IMG/VR virus record: IMGVR_UViG_3300020195_000020 | Coordinates: 1-64,000 of that record | Length of the DNA: 64,000 nucleotides | Source: a virus | Strand: one strand, 5' to 3' | Shown here: one piece after another, positions 7,935-16,527 of the stretch | Numbering within the stretch: position 1 is the stretch's first letter | How the letters are laid out: the number at the start of each line of letters is the position of its first letter | The notes under the pieces: generated by a model | Told to the model about the DNA's origin: nothing | Database searches by the model: none | What the model saw: only the letters and a program-made list of their open reading frames with translations | Translations under genes and position numbers: made by a program

Positions 7935-9481
7935 GAATTTCCGACGCCATCCCGCAAACGCTTGCGATTCCCCAGCACCGCATCGACGAGTATTTCGGCG
8001 TCTGGGCCGTGCTGGAGCACGAGTTTCGCGCGGGCATCGATCAGTTCTCGTCGGTCGATCTCAAGCTGCACCTGAGCGAGGCCATGGCTGCCCGCGGTGG
8101 TCAGCAGCAGCAGCAATCCAACATCGAATACGACGTAACTCCCAACGGCGTGGCGGTCGTGCGGTTGGAAGGCACCATGATGAAACATCAGTCGAGCTTT
8201 GGCGGCGCCTCGACGGTGCGGGTCAAGAATTCGCTACGAGCCGCTTCGCGTGACGAAAGCGTACGGGCCATCGCGCTAGTGATCGATTCGCCGGGCGGCA
8301 CCGTGTCGGGCACGTCCGACTTGGCTGCCGTCGTGGCGGGCATTGCGGCCAAGATGCCGCTTTATGCCTTCATCCAGGACACCGGCGCCAGTGCTGCCTA
8401 TTGGGTAGCGTCCAGCGCCACGAGGGTATTCGCCAATAGTGCCGAGGCCCGCGTGGGCTCGATCGGCACTTTCACGTCCCTGCAGGACAGCTCACGACGC
8501 TACGCGGAATTCGGCGTCGACGTCTACGTCGTCAACGACGGCGAGTTTAAGGGCATGGGCGAGCCGGGAACCAAGATCACTCCTGCCCACCTCGCGGCCA
8601 TGAAAGTCCTGATTACGGACATGAACAGCGAGTTTAAGGCCGCTGTGGCCACCGGCCGCAAGGTCAGCCAGGCCAAAGTCAACGAATGGGCCAACGGTCA
8701 AGTGTTCGTCGCCCGCAAGGCGCTGGCGATGGGAATGATCGACGGCGTCCAGAGTTTGGAAGCAACGCTCGAACAGTTGGCCGTGGCCAAGCCGCCCCGC
8801 GCGGCTGCGCAACCCAAGGCCAGCGATAGGACCACCGCATCATCGGAGCGTTCCGATGTCACTCAAGCCGAGGAGGACTTTTCGATGGATCATCAGACCG
8901 CGTCCGCTCCGATCGCGCCCCCGCAAGCCACTGCCCCAGCGGCCGCCCCGGCGGTTGCGCAACCGGCGCCGGTTGCGCAGGCCACCGCACCGGTGACCGC
9001 TCCGGCCCCCGCCGCGACCGCCCAGCTCGTCGCCCAGCCGGTCGCCGGCGAATCGCCGGCCACGTTCCACCAGCTCAAGGCCGCCTGCTGGGGTGCCGAC
9101 TCGACGTTCATCGTCGCGCAGCTCGAGGCCAATGCGACGATCGAAAGCGCCCAACGGGCGTGGCAAACCGAGTTGGTCCGTCAGCGCGACGAGGCCAACA
9201 GCAAGGCGGCGGCCGCGACGACGACCGCCACGAACGCGCAGCAGGCGCTGCAGAAGCCGGGCGTGCCGGCACCCAAGGCGACCAACGCCGCGGGCAACTC
9301 CCAGGTTAGCGCCGCCGACCCGACCGACGCGTTCAACGAGGCCGTGGCCGAGTACACGGCCAAGGGCAAATCGCGGCCCGACGCCGTCAAGGCCGTGATC
9401 GCCAACAAGCCGGACGTCTACCAGGCGTTCCTTGTGGCCACCAACGTGGCCGCCGGTCGCCCGGTGCCGCAGCTCAACTAG
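7931..9481 (+). CDS. Head maturation protease (S49/SppA type) fused to scaffold
   Basis: A 516-residue protein. Residues about 60-280 are a S49/ClpP-fold serine protease, with a SPGGTVSG oxyanion region and the nucleophile serine in GASAAYW (about residue 158). Residues 319-516 are Ala/Pro-rich, then helical, as expected for a capsid assembly scaffold. The start at 7931 overlaps the portal stop; upstream in-frame starts lie inside the portal gene. This matches lambda gpC, whose C-terminus is also made separately as scaffold Nu3 (see 8885-9481). Confidence 0.9.
   Translation: MRISDAIPQTLAIPQHRIDEYFGVWAVLEHEFRAGIDQFSSVDLKLHLSEAMAARGGQQQQQSNIEYDVTPNGVAVVRLEGTMMKHQSSFGGASTVRVKNSLRAASRDESVRAIALVIDSPGGTVSGTSDLAAVVAGIAAKMPLYAFIQDTGASAAYWVASSATRVFANSAEARVGSIGTFTSLQDSSRRYAEFGVDVYVVNDGEFKGMGEPGTKITPAHLAAMKVLITDMNSEFKAAVATGRKVSQAKVNEWANGQVFVARKALAMGMIDGVQSLEATLEQLAVAKPPRAAAQPKASDRTTASSERSDVTQAEEDFSMDHQTASAPIAPPQATAPAAAPAVAQPAPVAQATAPVTAPAPAATAQLVAQPVAGESPATFHQLKAACWGADSTFIVAQLEANATIESAQRAWQTELVRQRDEANSKAAAATTTATNAQQALQKPGVPAPKATNAAGNSQVSAADPTDAFNEAVAEYTAKGKSRPDAVKAVIANKPDVYQAFLVATNVAAGRPVPQLN
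8885..9481 (+). CDS. Scaffold protein from an internal start (Nu3 analogue)
   Basis: Within the protease-scaffold gene, AGGAGG at 8871-8876 stands 8 bases before an in-frame ATG at 8885 (residue 319). Translation from there gives a 198-residue Ala/Pro-rich and then helical protein identical to the C-terminus of the protease fusion. This is the arrangement of lambda C/Nu3, where free scaffold is made in excess over protease-scaffold. The Shine-Dalgarno spacing is seen directly; production of the short form is inferred. Confidence 0.7.
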   Translation: MDHQTASAPIAPPQATAPAAAPAVAQPAPVAQATAPVTAPAPAATAQLVAQPVAGESPATFHQLKAACWGADSTFIVAQLEANATIESAQRAWQTELVRQRDEANSKAAAATTTATNAQQALQKPGVPAPKATNAAGNSQVSAADPTDAFNEAVAEYTAKGKSRPDAVKAVIANKPDVYQAFLVATNVAAGRPVPQLN

Positions 9482-9573
9482 AGCCAGACAGTACCCGAGG
9501 TGCCGGCCTGACCGCCGGCGGGAGCTGCGTAGTTTAGAAATCGCAAATAGCCTCCAACTCAGGAGTTATCGTT

Positions 9574-10413
9574 ATGGCTCAACAGCGAGTCGACACTGGT
9601 TTTCGAACCTTCGTGGCCTCGGCGGCAATCGCCGAGTTCCTGCGGGTCAAGCTGAACTCGTCCGGACAACTGGCCGTCGCCGGTGCCAATGATCTGGGCA
9701 TCGGCTTCACGGAAGACGAAGCCTTCGCCGCGCTCGACCAGGTCGGGGTTTGCCTGCACTCCAAGCAAGGCACCTCGTGGGGCTTGGCCAGCGGCTCGAT
9801 CACGGTCGGTGCTCGGGTCTACCCGGCGGCGGCCGGCAAGGTCAGCGCCTCGGGCTCTGGCATGCCGATCTGGATCGCCGGCCAAACGGTTGGCGATGGC
9901 GAGATCGTGGAACTGATTCCGTTCCACAATCCGGGCGTCTCGGCGGGCATTGTGGCCGCGTCCACCGCGATCGCCAGCACGAACGTCGAAGCCGCCTTCG
10001 ACCAGACCGTGCCGATCCCGGCCAACTTCCTGCGTGCGGGCGACGTCCTGCGCGTGCGGGCCCTGGTCAGCGGCATCGGCGTTACCGCGACCCCGACCCT
10101 GACCCTCAAGGTCAAGATCGGCACCGTTGTGGTTTGCACCACGGGCGCCCTGACGGTGGCCGCGAACGACATCGGCGTGATCGACATCGACATTGTGCTG
10201 CGGACGGTCGGCGCCAGCGGCACCGTGATCGCGGGTGGCATGTTCAATCTCGGCGTGCCCGGGACCGCCAGCACGAAGGCCGTTTCCGCGGCCTCGGCCG
10301 CGATCGACACCACGGCGGCCTGTGACATTTCGGTCACCGCCACCTGGAGCGCGTCGAGCTCCAGCAACACCTGCCGGCTCGACATTCTCGACGTGACTCG
10401 GGTCACGGCCTAA
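9574..10413 (+). CDS. Capsid decoration/cement protein with C-terminal beta domain
   Basis: A 279-residue protein preceded by AGGAG at the right distance. Residues 1-120 resemble small capsid-cement (DUF2190/gpD-like) proteins: a Gly/Ala-rich beta barrel with GLASGSITVGARVYPAAAG-like strands. Residues about 130-279 form a second Thr/Val-rich beta-sandwich-like domain. It is in the lambda gpD position between scaffold/protease and major capsid protein. The added C-terminal domain suggests a surface-exposed appendage. Confidence 0.7.
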   Translation: MAQQRVDTGFRTFVASAAIAEFLRVKLNSSGQLAVAGANDLGIGFTEDEAFAALDQVGVCLHSKQGTSWGLASGSITVGARVYPAAAGKVSASGSGMPIWIAGQTVGDGEIVELIPFHNPGVSAGIVAASTAIASTNVEAAFDQTVPIPANFLRAGDVLRVRALVSGIGVTATPTLTLKVKIGTVVVCTTGALTVAANDIGVIDIDIVLRTVGASGTVIAGGMFNLGVPGTASTKAVSAASAAIDTTAACDISVTATWSASSSSNTCRLDILDVTRVTA

Positions 10414-10466
10414 GAGCCAAGACGGCGTTCGTTTCACGAATTCACTGAGGACTTGAGGAACACGGG

Positions 10467-10488
10467 GCCGCCCGACGACTCGGGCGGC
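10467..10488. other. Perfect 9-bp stem-loop
   Basis: GCCGCCCGA and its exact complement TCGGGCGGC are separated by a CGAC tetraloop in the 198-base gap before the capsid gene. There is no T tract after it, so it is not a classical terminator. It may act with the terminator-like hairpin at 10562-10596. Confidence 0.6.
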
Positions 10489-10561
10489 AAACCAGATCGA
10501 AGGGTTGAAAAGCGGGAGTAGCTACCCGCCAGACAGCCATGAACTGTTGCTGGCCTTTCAT

Positions 10562-10596
10562 GGGGGCCGCGCGATCGACGTGCGGCCCCATTTTTT
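10562..10596 (+). terminator. Terminator-like hairpin before the major capsid gene
   Basis: GGGGCCGC (10563-10570) pairs with GCGGCCCC (10582-10589), followed by six Ts at 10591-10596. It lies only 16 bases before the capsid start codon, leaving room for a ribosome binding site (GAAAGGA) but not a promoter. Either capsid transcripts read through it or it acts as a processing/stability element. Confidence 0.6.
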
Positions 10597-10611
10597 GAAA
10601 GGATTAGCGAC

Positions 10612-11601
10612 ATGGGAGCTCCCACTACCGCTCTCGGCACTCTCCGACCCGAAATCGCGGCCAGCTTCGAAGAGTTTGGCCTGGAAGAAGATCGCCGCAA
10701 TTTCATCGGGACGCGTGTCGCCCCGGTGACCGAGGTGATGGAATCGGGCGGCGCCTTTGGCCGCATCCCGATCGAGCAACTGCTGGAAAACCCGGACGTC
10801 GCGCGGGCGCCGGGAACCGGCTACCACCGCGGCAAGTGGAAGTTCGAGCCGGACACCTACGTGACCCAGGAGTATGGTCATGAGGAGCCGGTCGACCGCA
10901 ACACCGCGAAGAAGTATCGCAACTACTTCGACGCCGAACTGATCGCCAGCAAGCGGGCGATGGACATCGTGTTGCGAGCCGCCGAGGTTCGCTGGGCCGC
11001 GAAGATCTTCAACACGACGACTTGGAACGGCGCTTCGTTGACCACGAACATTTCCGTGCCCTGGTCGACCATTGCGTCGGCTGTGCCGATCGCCGACGTG
11101 GAAGCGGCCGTCAACAAGGTCTACGACAACAGCGGCGTTTGGCCCAACACCCTGATCTTGACCAAGAAGGCGTTCCGGTATCTGCGTCGCTGCGACCAGA
11201 TCATCAGCCTGATCAAGTATTCGGGCAACCACAACCCGACCGCGTCCGGTATCACGGCGGATGTGCTGGCCGAGGTCTTCGACCTCGAGCAAGTGATCGT
11301 CGCCGGCGGCACCAAGAACACGGCGGGCAAGGGTCCCGGCATCGCGGCCACTCCGGCCTCGCTCTGGGATGCCACCAAGGCCATGGTCTGCTACGTCGCC
11401 CCCTCGGGCGAAATGTCGGACCTCTCTCGGCCGACGCTGGCCCGCACGTTCCATTGGGACGAGGACGGCAGCTTGATCGGTGGCGCGTTCGAGAGCTACG
11501 AGGACCCGGCGATCCGCGGTCAATGGTATCGCTGCCGCCACCAGGTGGGCGAGAAGATCATGTACAAGGAGCTTGGCCACCTGCTGACCAACGTGACCTG
11601 A
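10612..11601 (+). CDS. Major capsid protein (HK97 fold, lambda gpE-like)
   Basis: A 329-residue protein in the position of the lambda major capsid gene. It begins with the PEIAASFEEFGLEEDRRNFIG segment characteristic of gpE-type proteins (here described in parts: EEFGLEEDRR then IGTRVAPV), and has the GEYxPxD-like KWKFEPDTYVTQEYG strand region and a C-terminal WYRCRHQVGEKI strand. Length agrees with the family (about 340). It is bracketed by two terminator-like hairpins, compatible with strong, separately tuned expression. Confidence 0.88.
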   Translation: MGAPTTALGTLRPEIAASFEEFGLEEDRRNFIGTRVAPVTEVMESGGAFGRIPIEQLLENPDVARAPGTGYHRGKWKFEPDTYVTQEYGHEEPVDRNTAKKYRNYFDAELIASKRAMDIVLRAAEVRWAAKIFNTTTWNGASLTTNISVPWSTIASAVPIADVEAAVNKVYDNSGVWPNTLILTKKAFRYLRRCDQIISLIKYSGNHNPTASGITADVLAEVFDLEQVIVAGGTKNTAGKGPGIAATPASLWDATKAMVCYVAPSGEMSDLSRPTLARTFHWDEDGSLIGGAFESYEDPAIRGQWYRCRHQVGEKIMYKELGHLLTNVT

Positions 11602-11636
11602 TCCACGCTGGTGTGACGGCGTCGCAATCGCAAGCG

Positions 11637-11670
11637 GCGCACGGTCGGGAAACCGGCCGTGCGCCCTTTT
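11637..11670 (+). terminator. Terminator-like hairpin after the major capsid gene
   Basis: A 12-bp stem (GCGCACGG plus TCGG against CCGG plus CCGTGCGC, one G-T wobble) closed by a GAAA tetraloop, followed by CC and four Ts. It is 39 bases before the next start codon. Confidence 0.7.
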
Positions 11671-11708
11671 CCACCTCACTGTTTTGCGCCGACGGGCGCG
11701 GGTGCGCA

Positions 11709-12143
11709 ATGGGTCTTTCCGACAAGCTCTGGGCCGGCATCGGCATCCACCAGGTGCTTGCGCATCACCGGAAAACCGTTGTGCACTACCCGGGCGGCAA
11801 GCTCCCAAATACGAACCTTCCCGCGGGAGTCACGATCACCAATGCCCTGGTCGCGTTCGACACGATGATGGGCACCAACGAAATGAGCGGCGACGGCGCG
11901 ATCACTCGAGACGATTCGGGCGATCGTGAGCGCCGCACCGGGCACCTGGAGGTGCCGATGAGCGTCGAGGTCACTGAAAAAGACTTGTGGCTGATCGACG
12001 GCGACATCTGGACCACGCAGCGCATGGACGCCAAAGACTCGGGAACGGACGCACAGATGCAGGGTTGGCGGATCACCAGCAAGCTGGGCCGTCGCACGCA
12101 ACACGCACTACCGAAGACCGACCGACCGCTGCGTCGGGGCTGA
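11709..12143 (+). CDS. Putative head-tail joining protein
   Basis: A 144-residue protein, first gene after the major capsid protein. It has beta-rich segments, including a VEVTEKDLWLIDGDIW stretch that resembles the barrel of lambda FII-like joining proteins. I cannot confirm homology; the assignment is by position and size. The next gene starts 1 base after the stop codon, so it is in one operon with the tail genes. Confidence 0.6.
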   Translation: MGLSDKLWAGIGIHQVLAHHRKTVVHYPGGKLPNTNLPAGVTITNALVAFDTMMGTNEMSGDGAITRDDSGDRERRTGHLEVPMSVEVTEKDLWLIDGDIWTTQRMDAKDSGTDAQMQGWRITSKLGRRTQHALPKTDRPLRRG

Positions 12144-12144
12144 A

Positions 12145-12744
12145 ATGGCGATCACGCTCAATACCACGAACTTCTCACTGCCGCGGATTCGTCTGTGCGA
12201 GCTCGTTGCCGCCTGCCCGTCGTTTCAGCAAGCGGTGGGCGTATCACCCAGCTCGAGCACGCCGCAGCTCGATGCCATGGCCCACGTGCTCTCGCCTTTT
12301 AGCGACGACCACGTTGTCAATGGCGTCATGGCCAACCCACGGCCGCGGGCCACGATCAATATCAATCGCTACACGCGGCACAAGCGTGGCACCGCCTTTG
12401 GCGCCAGCCAAGGTGGGCTAATTCTGTGCTTTGAGTTTCTCCCCAAGACTGAGCCCGTCATTATCGCGCCGCCCTTCGGTACAGAAGATTGGAACATCCA
12501 GGATCCCAACGAGCGGCTGGCCCACTTCGAAGAGCAGATTGGCAAGATCCTCGACGAAATGGAGGCGCGTGTTGCCCAGGACAAAGCGCCGGGCGACGCG
12601 ATCTTCACGGCCAGCGAGAACCCCGCGACCACCCATTTAAACCAGATCACGATCGACCTGGTGGCCGGGCCGGCAGAGTGCAACGAGCAGGAAGAAGAGG
12701 GCGACTTGTTCATGACCGCGATTTTCCTGGTGGACTACCAGTAA
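12145..12744 (+). CDS. Putative tail completion/terminator-region protein
   Basis: A 199-residue protein of unknown family located between the head-tail joining candidate and the tail tube region. The centre carries an NININRYTRHKRG basic strand and an acidic helix (FEEQIGKILDEMEAR). Order in lambda-like genomes suggests a tail completion or tail terminator (gpU-like) role, but this is inference. Confidence 0.55.
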   Translation: MAITLNTTNFSLPRIRLCELVAACPSFQQAVGVSPSSSTPQLDAMAHVLSPFSDDHVVNGVMANPRPRATININRYTRHKRGTAFGASQGGLILCFEFLPKTEPVIIAPPFGTEDWNIQDPNERLAHFEEQIGKILDEMEARVAQDKAPGDAIFTASENPATTHLNQITIDLVAGPAECNEQEEEGDLFMTAIFLVDYQ

Positions 12745-12754
12745 GGGTTACGCC

Positions 12755-13348
12755 ATGCCGCGGATGAGCACACTGCCGAACCTGACCATCACGATCGGAA
12801 TGTCGGATGGTTTCTATCAATTGGTCAGCGGCGATCGGCTTTGGAATATCTACGCGCGGGCGGCGCTGGCGCACCAATTGATCAAGCACCACGAGACCCG
12901 CATTCCCAAGCACTTTCGGCTAGGGGCTCGTGGCACTTACCAGTACCACCGCCGTCGCAAATCGACGGAGCGGAAGAAGGTCAAGTATTGGCGCAAACCG
13001 CCGAACCTTGACTTGGTCCGCAGCGGCCAGACGAGCCTGGCCGTCATGCGGAAACGAACGATCACGTTTGCCGGTTCATTCGGTGGCCCGAAAGGGGCCG
13101 GCACGTTGCAGGGGCGGCTGAATATGTTCCTGCCCTACCCGTTGCGGCGCAACGACAAAGTAGGCGGCATTTCGCCCGAGGACATCGCGGCTGAGATCAC
13201 GTCGACTACCGACCAAGAGGCTCAGGAGATCGCGGAGGGCTATCGAGACGACCTCGCGCACCAAATCAACAGCTACCACGGCCCGATGCGCGTGCAGCGG
13301 CCCGGCGGCGGTGTCAACGGACTGGTCAACGCCCTGATGGGGCGCTAG
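12755..13348 (+). CDS. Putative tail assembly protein (basic)
   Basis: A 197-residue protein with a very basic middle (HRRRKSTERKKVKYWRKPP) and a C-terminal acidic helix (TSTTDQEAQEIAEGYRDDLA). It is not recognised as a named family. Its place between connector genes and the tail tube candidate, and its size, resemble gpZ/HK97 gp10-like completion proteins. Confidence 0.55.
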   Translation: MPRMSTLPNLTITIGMSDGFYQLVSGDRLWNIYARAALAHQLIKHHETRIPKHFRLGARGTYQYHRRRKSTERKKVKYWRKPPNLDLVRSGQTSLAVMRKRTITFAGSFGGPKGAGTLQGRLNMFLPYPLRRNDKVGGISPEDIAAEITSTTDQEAQEIAEGYRDDLAHQINSYHGPMRVQRPGGGVNGLVNALMGR

Positions 13349-13364
13349 CAAAAGGAGTGATGCC

Positions 13365-14330
13365 ATGAGTTTTGATCGCTACGGAATCTATGCGGCTCGG
13401 ATTGGCGACATCCTGCTGCGCGACCTGTCGGACATAAGCTGGCGCTCGGCGAGCAAAAAGTCGGTCGTGATTCCTGGCGGCGACGTCCACCCGCGGGCGA
13501 TTGTCAACTGCTGCGCCGACCCGGTCATGGACTTCTCGACCAAAGCCCTCGACGCGCTCTTCGCCGGGGCCGCCACCGTCGACCCCTGGATCGGCTACGC
13601 CGTCAACACGGCCGGCTCGCCTAGCACCCCCTCGGCCCTGCTGCAATTTCAGAAACGGGTGGACGGCTCGACCTTCGCCAGCGGCGCGAATCACATCGTG
13701 GGCACCAACACCAAGGGGTTCCTGAACCCGGTCAGTATCTCGGCCCAGCAGGACGACGAGGCCGGCGTTAAGTGCATGCTGTCCTACTCGATTCTGTCGA
13801 CCGACGGCATGACACCGCCGATGACATGGAGCAACGCGGCGGCCCTGACCAGCGTGCCCAACTTCGACGGCATCTGGTTCCTGGGCCCGGCGACGATTGG
13901 CGTCGTCGGCAGTGCGGGAATCTTCCTGGGCAGTCTGCAAAGCATGGAGCTCCGCTTCGGCATCAATTACCGCTCGCCGCGCGGCGATGGCAACGTCTAT
14001 CCGGTCAACGGCTCGGTGCACTCGGTCGTGCCGGAGATCCGCTTCACGCTCTTGAACTTCCAGACGGACGTGTTTGCCATGGCTTATCCCTGGGGCTCGG
14101 CTTACTCCCAGGTCGGCGAGTGCGCCTTCCAGTTTTACCTGCAAAAGGGCGTGCATGGCGGGGCCCGAGTGTCCAGCGACGTCGCCGAGCATATCGCGAT
14201 CATCACGCACACGGGTGAGCGGACGCCCGAGACGTGCTCAGTGCGCGAGATTGACGACGCCCAGGTCGAAATCGTCCTGCGGCCGACCGGTGGCATCTTC
14301 ATCGCGGTGCAACAGACGATCTCGTTCTAG
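13365..14330 (+). CDS. Candidate major tail tube protein
   Basis: A 321-residue beta-rich protein with AAGGAGTG ribosome binding sequence before the ATG. Motifs such as the ISAQQDDEAGVKC and ICTxTQxMELRFG-type strands (SLQSMELRFGINYRS) alternate with Gly/Ser turns, as expected for a tail-tube barrel. It lies two genes upstream of the frameshifted chaperone gene and of the tape measure, where the tube gene is normally found. The neighbouring 439-residue protein is the other candidate for the tube. Confidence 0.5.
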   Translation: MSFDRYGIYAARIGDILLRDLSDISWRSASKKSVVIPGGDVHPRAIVNCCADPVMDFSTKALDALFAGAATVDPWIGYAVNTAGSPSTPSALLQFQKRVDGSTFASGANHIVGTNTKGFLNPVSISAQQDDEAGVKCMLSYSILSTDGMTPPMTWSNAAALTSVPNFDGIWFLGPATIGVVGSAGIFLGSLQSMELRFGINYRSPRGDGNVYPVNGSVHSVVPEIRFTLLNFQTDVFAMAYPWGSAYSQVGECAFQFYLQKGVHGGARVSSDVAEHIAIITHTGERTPETCSVREIDDAQVEIVLRPTGGIFIAVQQTISF

Positions 14331-14380
14331 CGTTCGGGGGTCGGTTTCCTCTTTACCAGCTTTCATCACGCGGGGTCGCC

Positions 14381-15700
14381 ATGGCTCTCAATTACACGAC
14401 GCTGTTCACCAATCGGATCGGCAACGGGTTCTACCTGCTGAACCTGTGCAATGAATTCCGTGGGGCCGCCGGCAGCGGTGCGATCGCCACTGATCTGGTC
14501 ACCGAATGGCAGGCGTTCGTCACGACCTACGACGGTGAGAACGCGCTGCTGCGCGCGGCCCTGGGCGATTCAACTGGCAGGCTCACGACGGCTTTGGGCG
14601 GCCTGGACGACATGACGAGTTGGATCGCGACGTCGCTATCGAACACGATCATCGAAATGATCGACGCCCAGAATCAGCTCTCCAAGAAGGAGATCAGCGA
14701 GGCCATGCAGGGACTGATCGACTTCATGGTCGCGGACGGTAAGACGGTCGACGCCAACGCCGTGACCGCCGCGGCCACTGCCGGCACCAACTCGGGCACC
14801 GGCACGATCGTGTTGAGCACGAAGGACGCCAACGGCAAGACGCTCGAGTATTGCTACGACGAGACGATCGACGTCACGTTTACGACCACGACCCAGGCGA
14901 AGTTTGTCGGCGAGGCCCGAGCCAAGAGCCTGCTCAGTTACCAGTTCCCGCTCGGGAGTGGCGCCTCGAAGAGCCTGACGCCGGCCGACGCGGCCAGCAC
15001 CAGCGGCATCCTGACCAATGGCACATTGGACGCGATTGTCGCCAACACGCCCACCGGCTGGACGATCATCAACGGCACCGCCGGCACGAATATCCTGGAA
15101 GAGGCGTCGGTTGTCTTCAAGGCCGGCAAGGCCGTAAAGTTCGTCGGCAACGGCTCGGCCACCCCAGGCATCACGCAGACCATTACCGGGCTCAAGAGTC
15201 GGACGCCCTATGCGGTCAATTTCTGGGGCAAAGTCGACTCGACCCCGGCCGCCGGCGTGATCACGGTCGATCTGTACGACGGCTCCGGCATCATCAACGA
15301 CGAGGCCGGGAATGCCAACTCGTTCACGGTCGACTTGACCGCGATCGGCACCAGCTATGTGCCCAAGGGCGGATTCTTCCGCCTGCCCGAACCGGTGCCG
15401 TCGACCGTGACCCTGCGGATCCGCGAGAGCACGGCCCTGTCGAACACCAAGAACTTCTATCTGGACCACGTCCAGATGATCGCCGGCACCCAGCTCTACT
15501 CTGGCGGACCGTATGCCGCCGCGTTTGTCGGATCGGTCGCATTCAGCACCGACGACACGTTTTCGGTGGCCGTCACGAACGACTATGGCGGCGCGGTGCA
15601 GACGCTGTTCTGGCGCTGCTTTGACATGCCCACCAAGGGGCTGGTCCTGCCGAGCAACGCCGCCGGCAGCGAGAACATTCTGGACTCGATTATCGCGTAA
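14381..15700 (+). CDS. Tail structural protein with carbohydrate-binding-like domain
   Basis: A 439-residue protein. Residues 1-130 are helical; residues 205-370 resemble a CBM4/9-type jelly roll seen in phage tail proteins (WTIINGTAGTNILEEA, then GITQTITGLKSRTPYAVNFW, ending with LDHVQMIAGTQ). The final 70 residues are another beta segment. It lies directly before the tail assembly chaperone. Roles as a tail tube with decorative domain or a tail accessory protein are both possible. Confidence 0.6.
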   Translation: MALNYTTLFTNRIGNGFYLLNLCNEFRGAAGSGAIATDLVTEWQAFVTTYDGENALLRAALGDSTGRLTTALGGLDDMTSWIATSLSNTIIEMIDAQNQLSKKEISEAMQGLIDFMVADGKTVDANAVTAAATAGTNSGTGTIVLSTKDANGKTLEYCYDETIDVTFTTTTQAKFVGEARAKSLLSYQFPLGSGASKSLTPADAASTSGILTNGTLDAIVANTPTGWTIINGTAGTNILEEASVVFKAGKAVKFVGNGSATPGITQTITGLKSRTPYAVNFWGKVDSTPAAGVITVDLYDGSGIINDEAGNANSFTVDLTAIGTSYVPKGGFFRLPEPVPSTVTLRIRESTALSNTKNFYLDHVQMIAGTQLYSGGPYAAAFVGSVAFSTDDTFSVAVTNDYGGAVQTLFWRCFDMPTKGLVLPSNAAGSENILDSIIA

Positions 15701-15709
15701 GGAACCGTC

Positions 15710-16414
15710 ATGTCAGCGTATTTACTCTTCGTCGAAGGCGCGTCGCCCAACACCGCCAACGACTTGCCAAACCAACTGGGCATCGGGCAAATCGTCGGCC
15801 GCGGCGAGCCGGGGCTCCTCTGGGTGCATTGCCAGGCTGGCCCGGGCGGCAAGCCCGGCATGCTGGGCGGCTGGTGCGTTCACGCTGAAACGCCCACTTT
15901 CAATCCGGCCAAGCAAGAGTGGCGCCGTGCCCCGAGCGAGAACTTTTGGGTCGGCCAGTGGCGCGATCGCCCGCTCACGCCCGAGGACATCGTCCGGCAA
16001 AACGTCGGCGCAGTCTGCTACAGCGTGCCGCTGGAAGATGGCCAGAAGTGGCTGATTCCCGCCGCGCGGTGGCTGCCGCACCTCTGGACCATGAACAAGG
16101 AGCTGAAGCGCATCCGCGTGCCGGTGGCCGAGTATGTCGAGTTCTGTGAGCAGGCCGACGTCGTCTTCCAGGCGTTTGTGAAGAATGCCGCCGGCGGCCA
16201 ATTCGAGATCGAGTGCGAGTGGGAGTTTGTCTGCCGGGCGATCGAGATCAACTATCGGCTGGCGCCGGAGATCATCGCGACCCTGAAATTGATCGGCGAT
16301 CGCACGGGCAGCTCGATCCTCACGGCCGTGATCGAGTGGGAAGGAATCACCAAGGTGGTCCAGGAAAAAAAAAATGCGGAGTTAGCCACGACCGACGCTA
16401 CGCCACCTACGTGA
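15710..16414 (+). CDS. Tail assembly chaperone, zero-frame product (gpG analogue)
   Basis: A 234-residue protein immediately upstream of the tape measure gene, the position of lambda gpG. Its 3' end runs through ten consecutive adenines (16365-16374), after which the zero frame continues for only about 13 codons. The chaperone role is inferred from this position and the frameshift signal; the sequence itself, with a W-rich middle (NFWVGQWRDRP, WLPHLWTMNKELKR), is not recognised. Confidence 0.75.
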   Translation: MSAYLLFVEGASPNTANDLPNQLGIGQIVGRGEPGLLWVHCQAGPGGKPGMLGGWCVHAETPTFNPAKQEWRRAPSENFWVGQWRDRPLTPEDIVRQNVGAVCYSVPLEDGQKWLIPAARWLPHLWTMNKELKRIRVPVAEYVEFCEQADVVFQAFVKNAAGGQFEIECEWEFVCRAIEINYRLAPEIIATLKLIGDRTGSSILTAVIEWEGITKVVQEKKNAELATTDATPPT

Positions 16415-16524
16415 CCTGGCGTAAGGGGTTGTTGCCCAGGCACGTGCCGACCTATTTCGACCGTTACTTTCTGCTGGAAGAGCACTCCACCGAAGAGCTG
16501 ATTCGGCAAGGTGGCAAGGGGTAA
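15710..16524 (+). CDS. Tail assembly chaperone, -1 frameshift fusion (gpGT analogue)
   Basis: If ribosomes slip one base back on the A10 run (16365-16374), reading continues for about 50 more codons to a TAA at 16522-16524, three bases before the tape measure start. The extension (KCGVSHDRRYATYVTWRKG, then a YFDRYFLLEEHSTEELIR helix) looks like real protein and has no start codon with a ribosome binding site of its own. This is the G/GT arrangement known from many long-tailed phages. Fusion length would be about 271 residues. Confidence 0.7.
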
Positions 16525-16527
16525 GCG

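Noticed and set aside
9559-10437. Long antisense reading frames opposite structural genes, such as the one opposite the decoration protein
   Set aside because: They arise from the high GC content and codon bias of the real plus-strand genes, lack ribosome binding sites and have improbable Arg/Gly-rich composition.
14381-15700. Contractile tail sheath
   Set aside because: Sequence lacks sheath features, no baseplate wedge genes were seen, and a carbohydrate-binding-like domain is present; a siphovirus tail fits better.
16365-16374. A10 run as a simple sequencing error or pseudogene
   Set aside because: Position before the tape measure gene and the plausible -1 frame extension match a known programmed frameshift; error cannot be excluded without reads.
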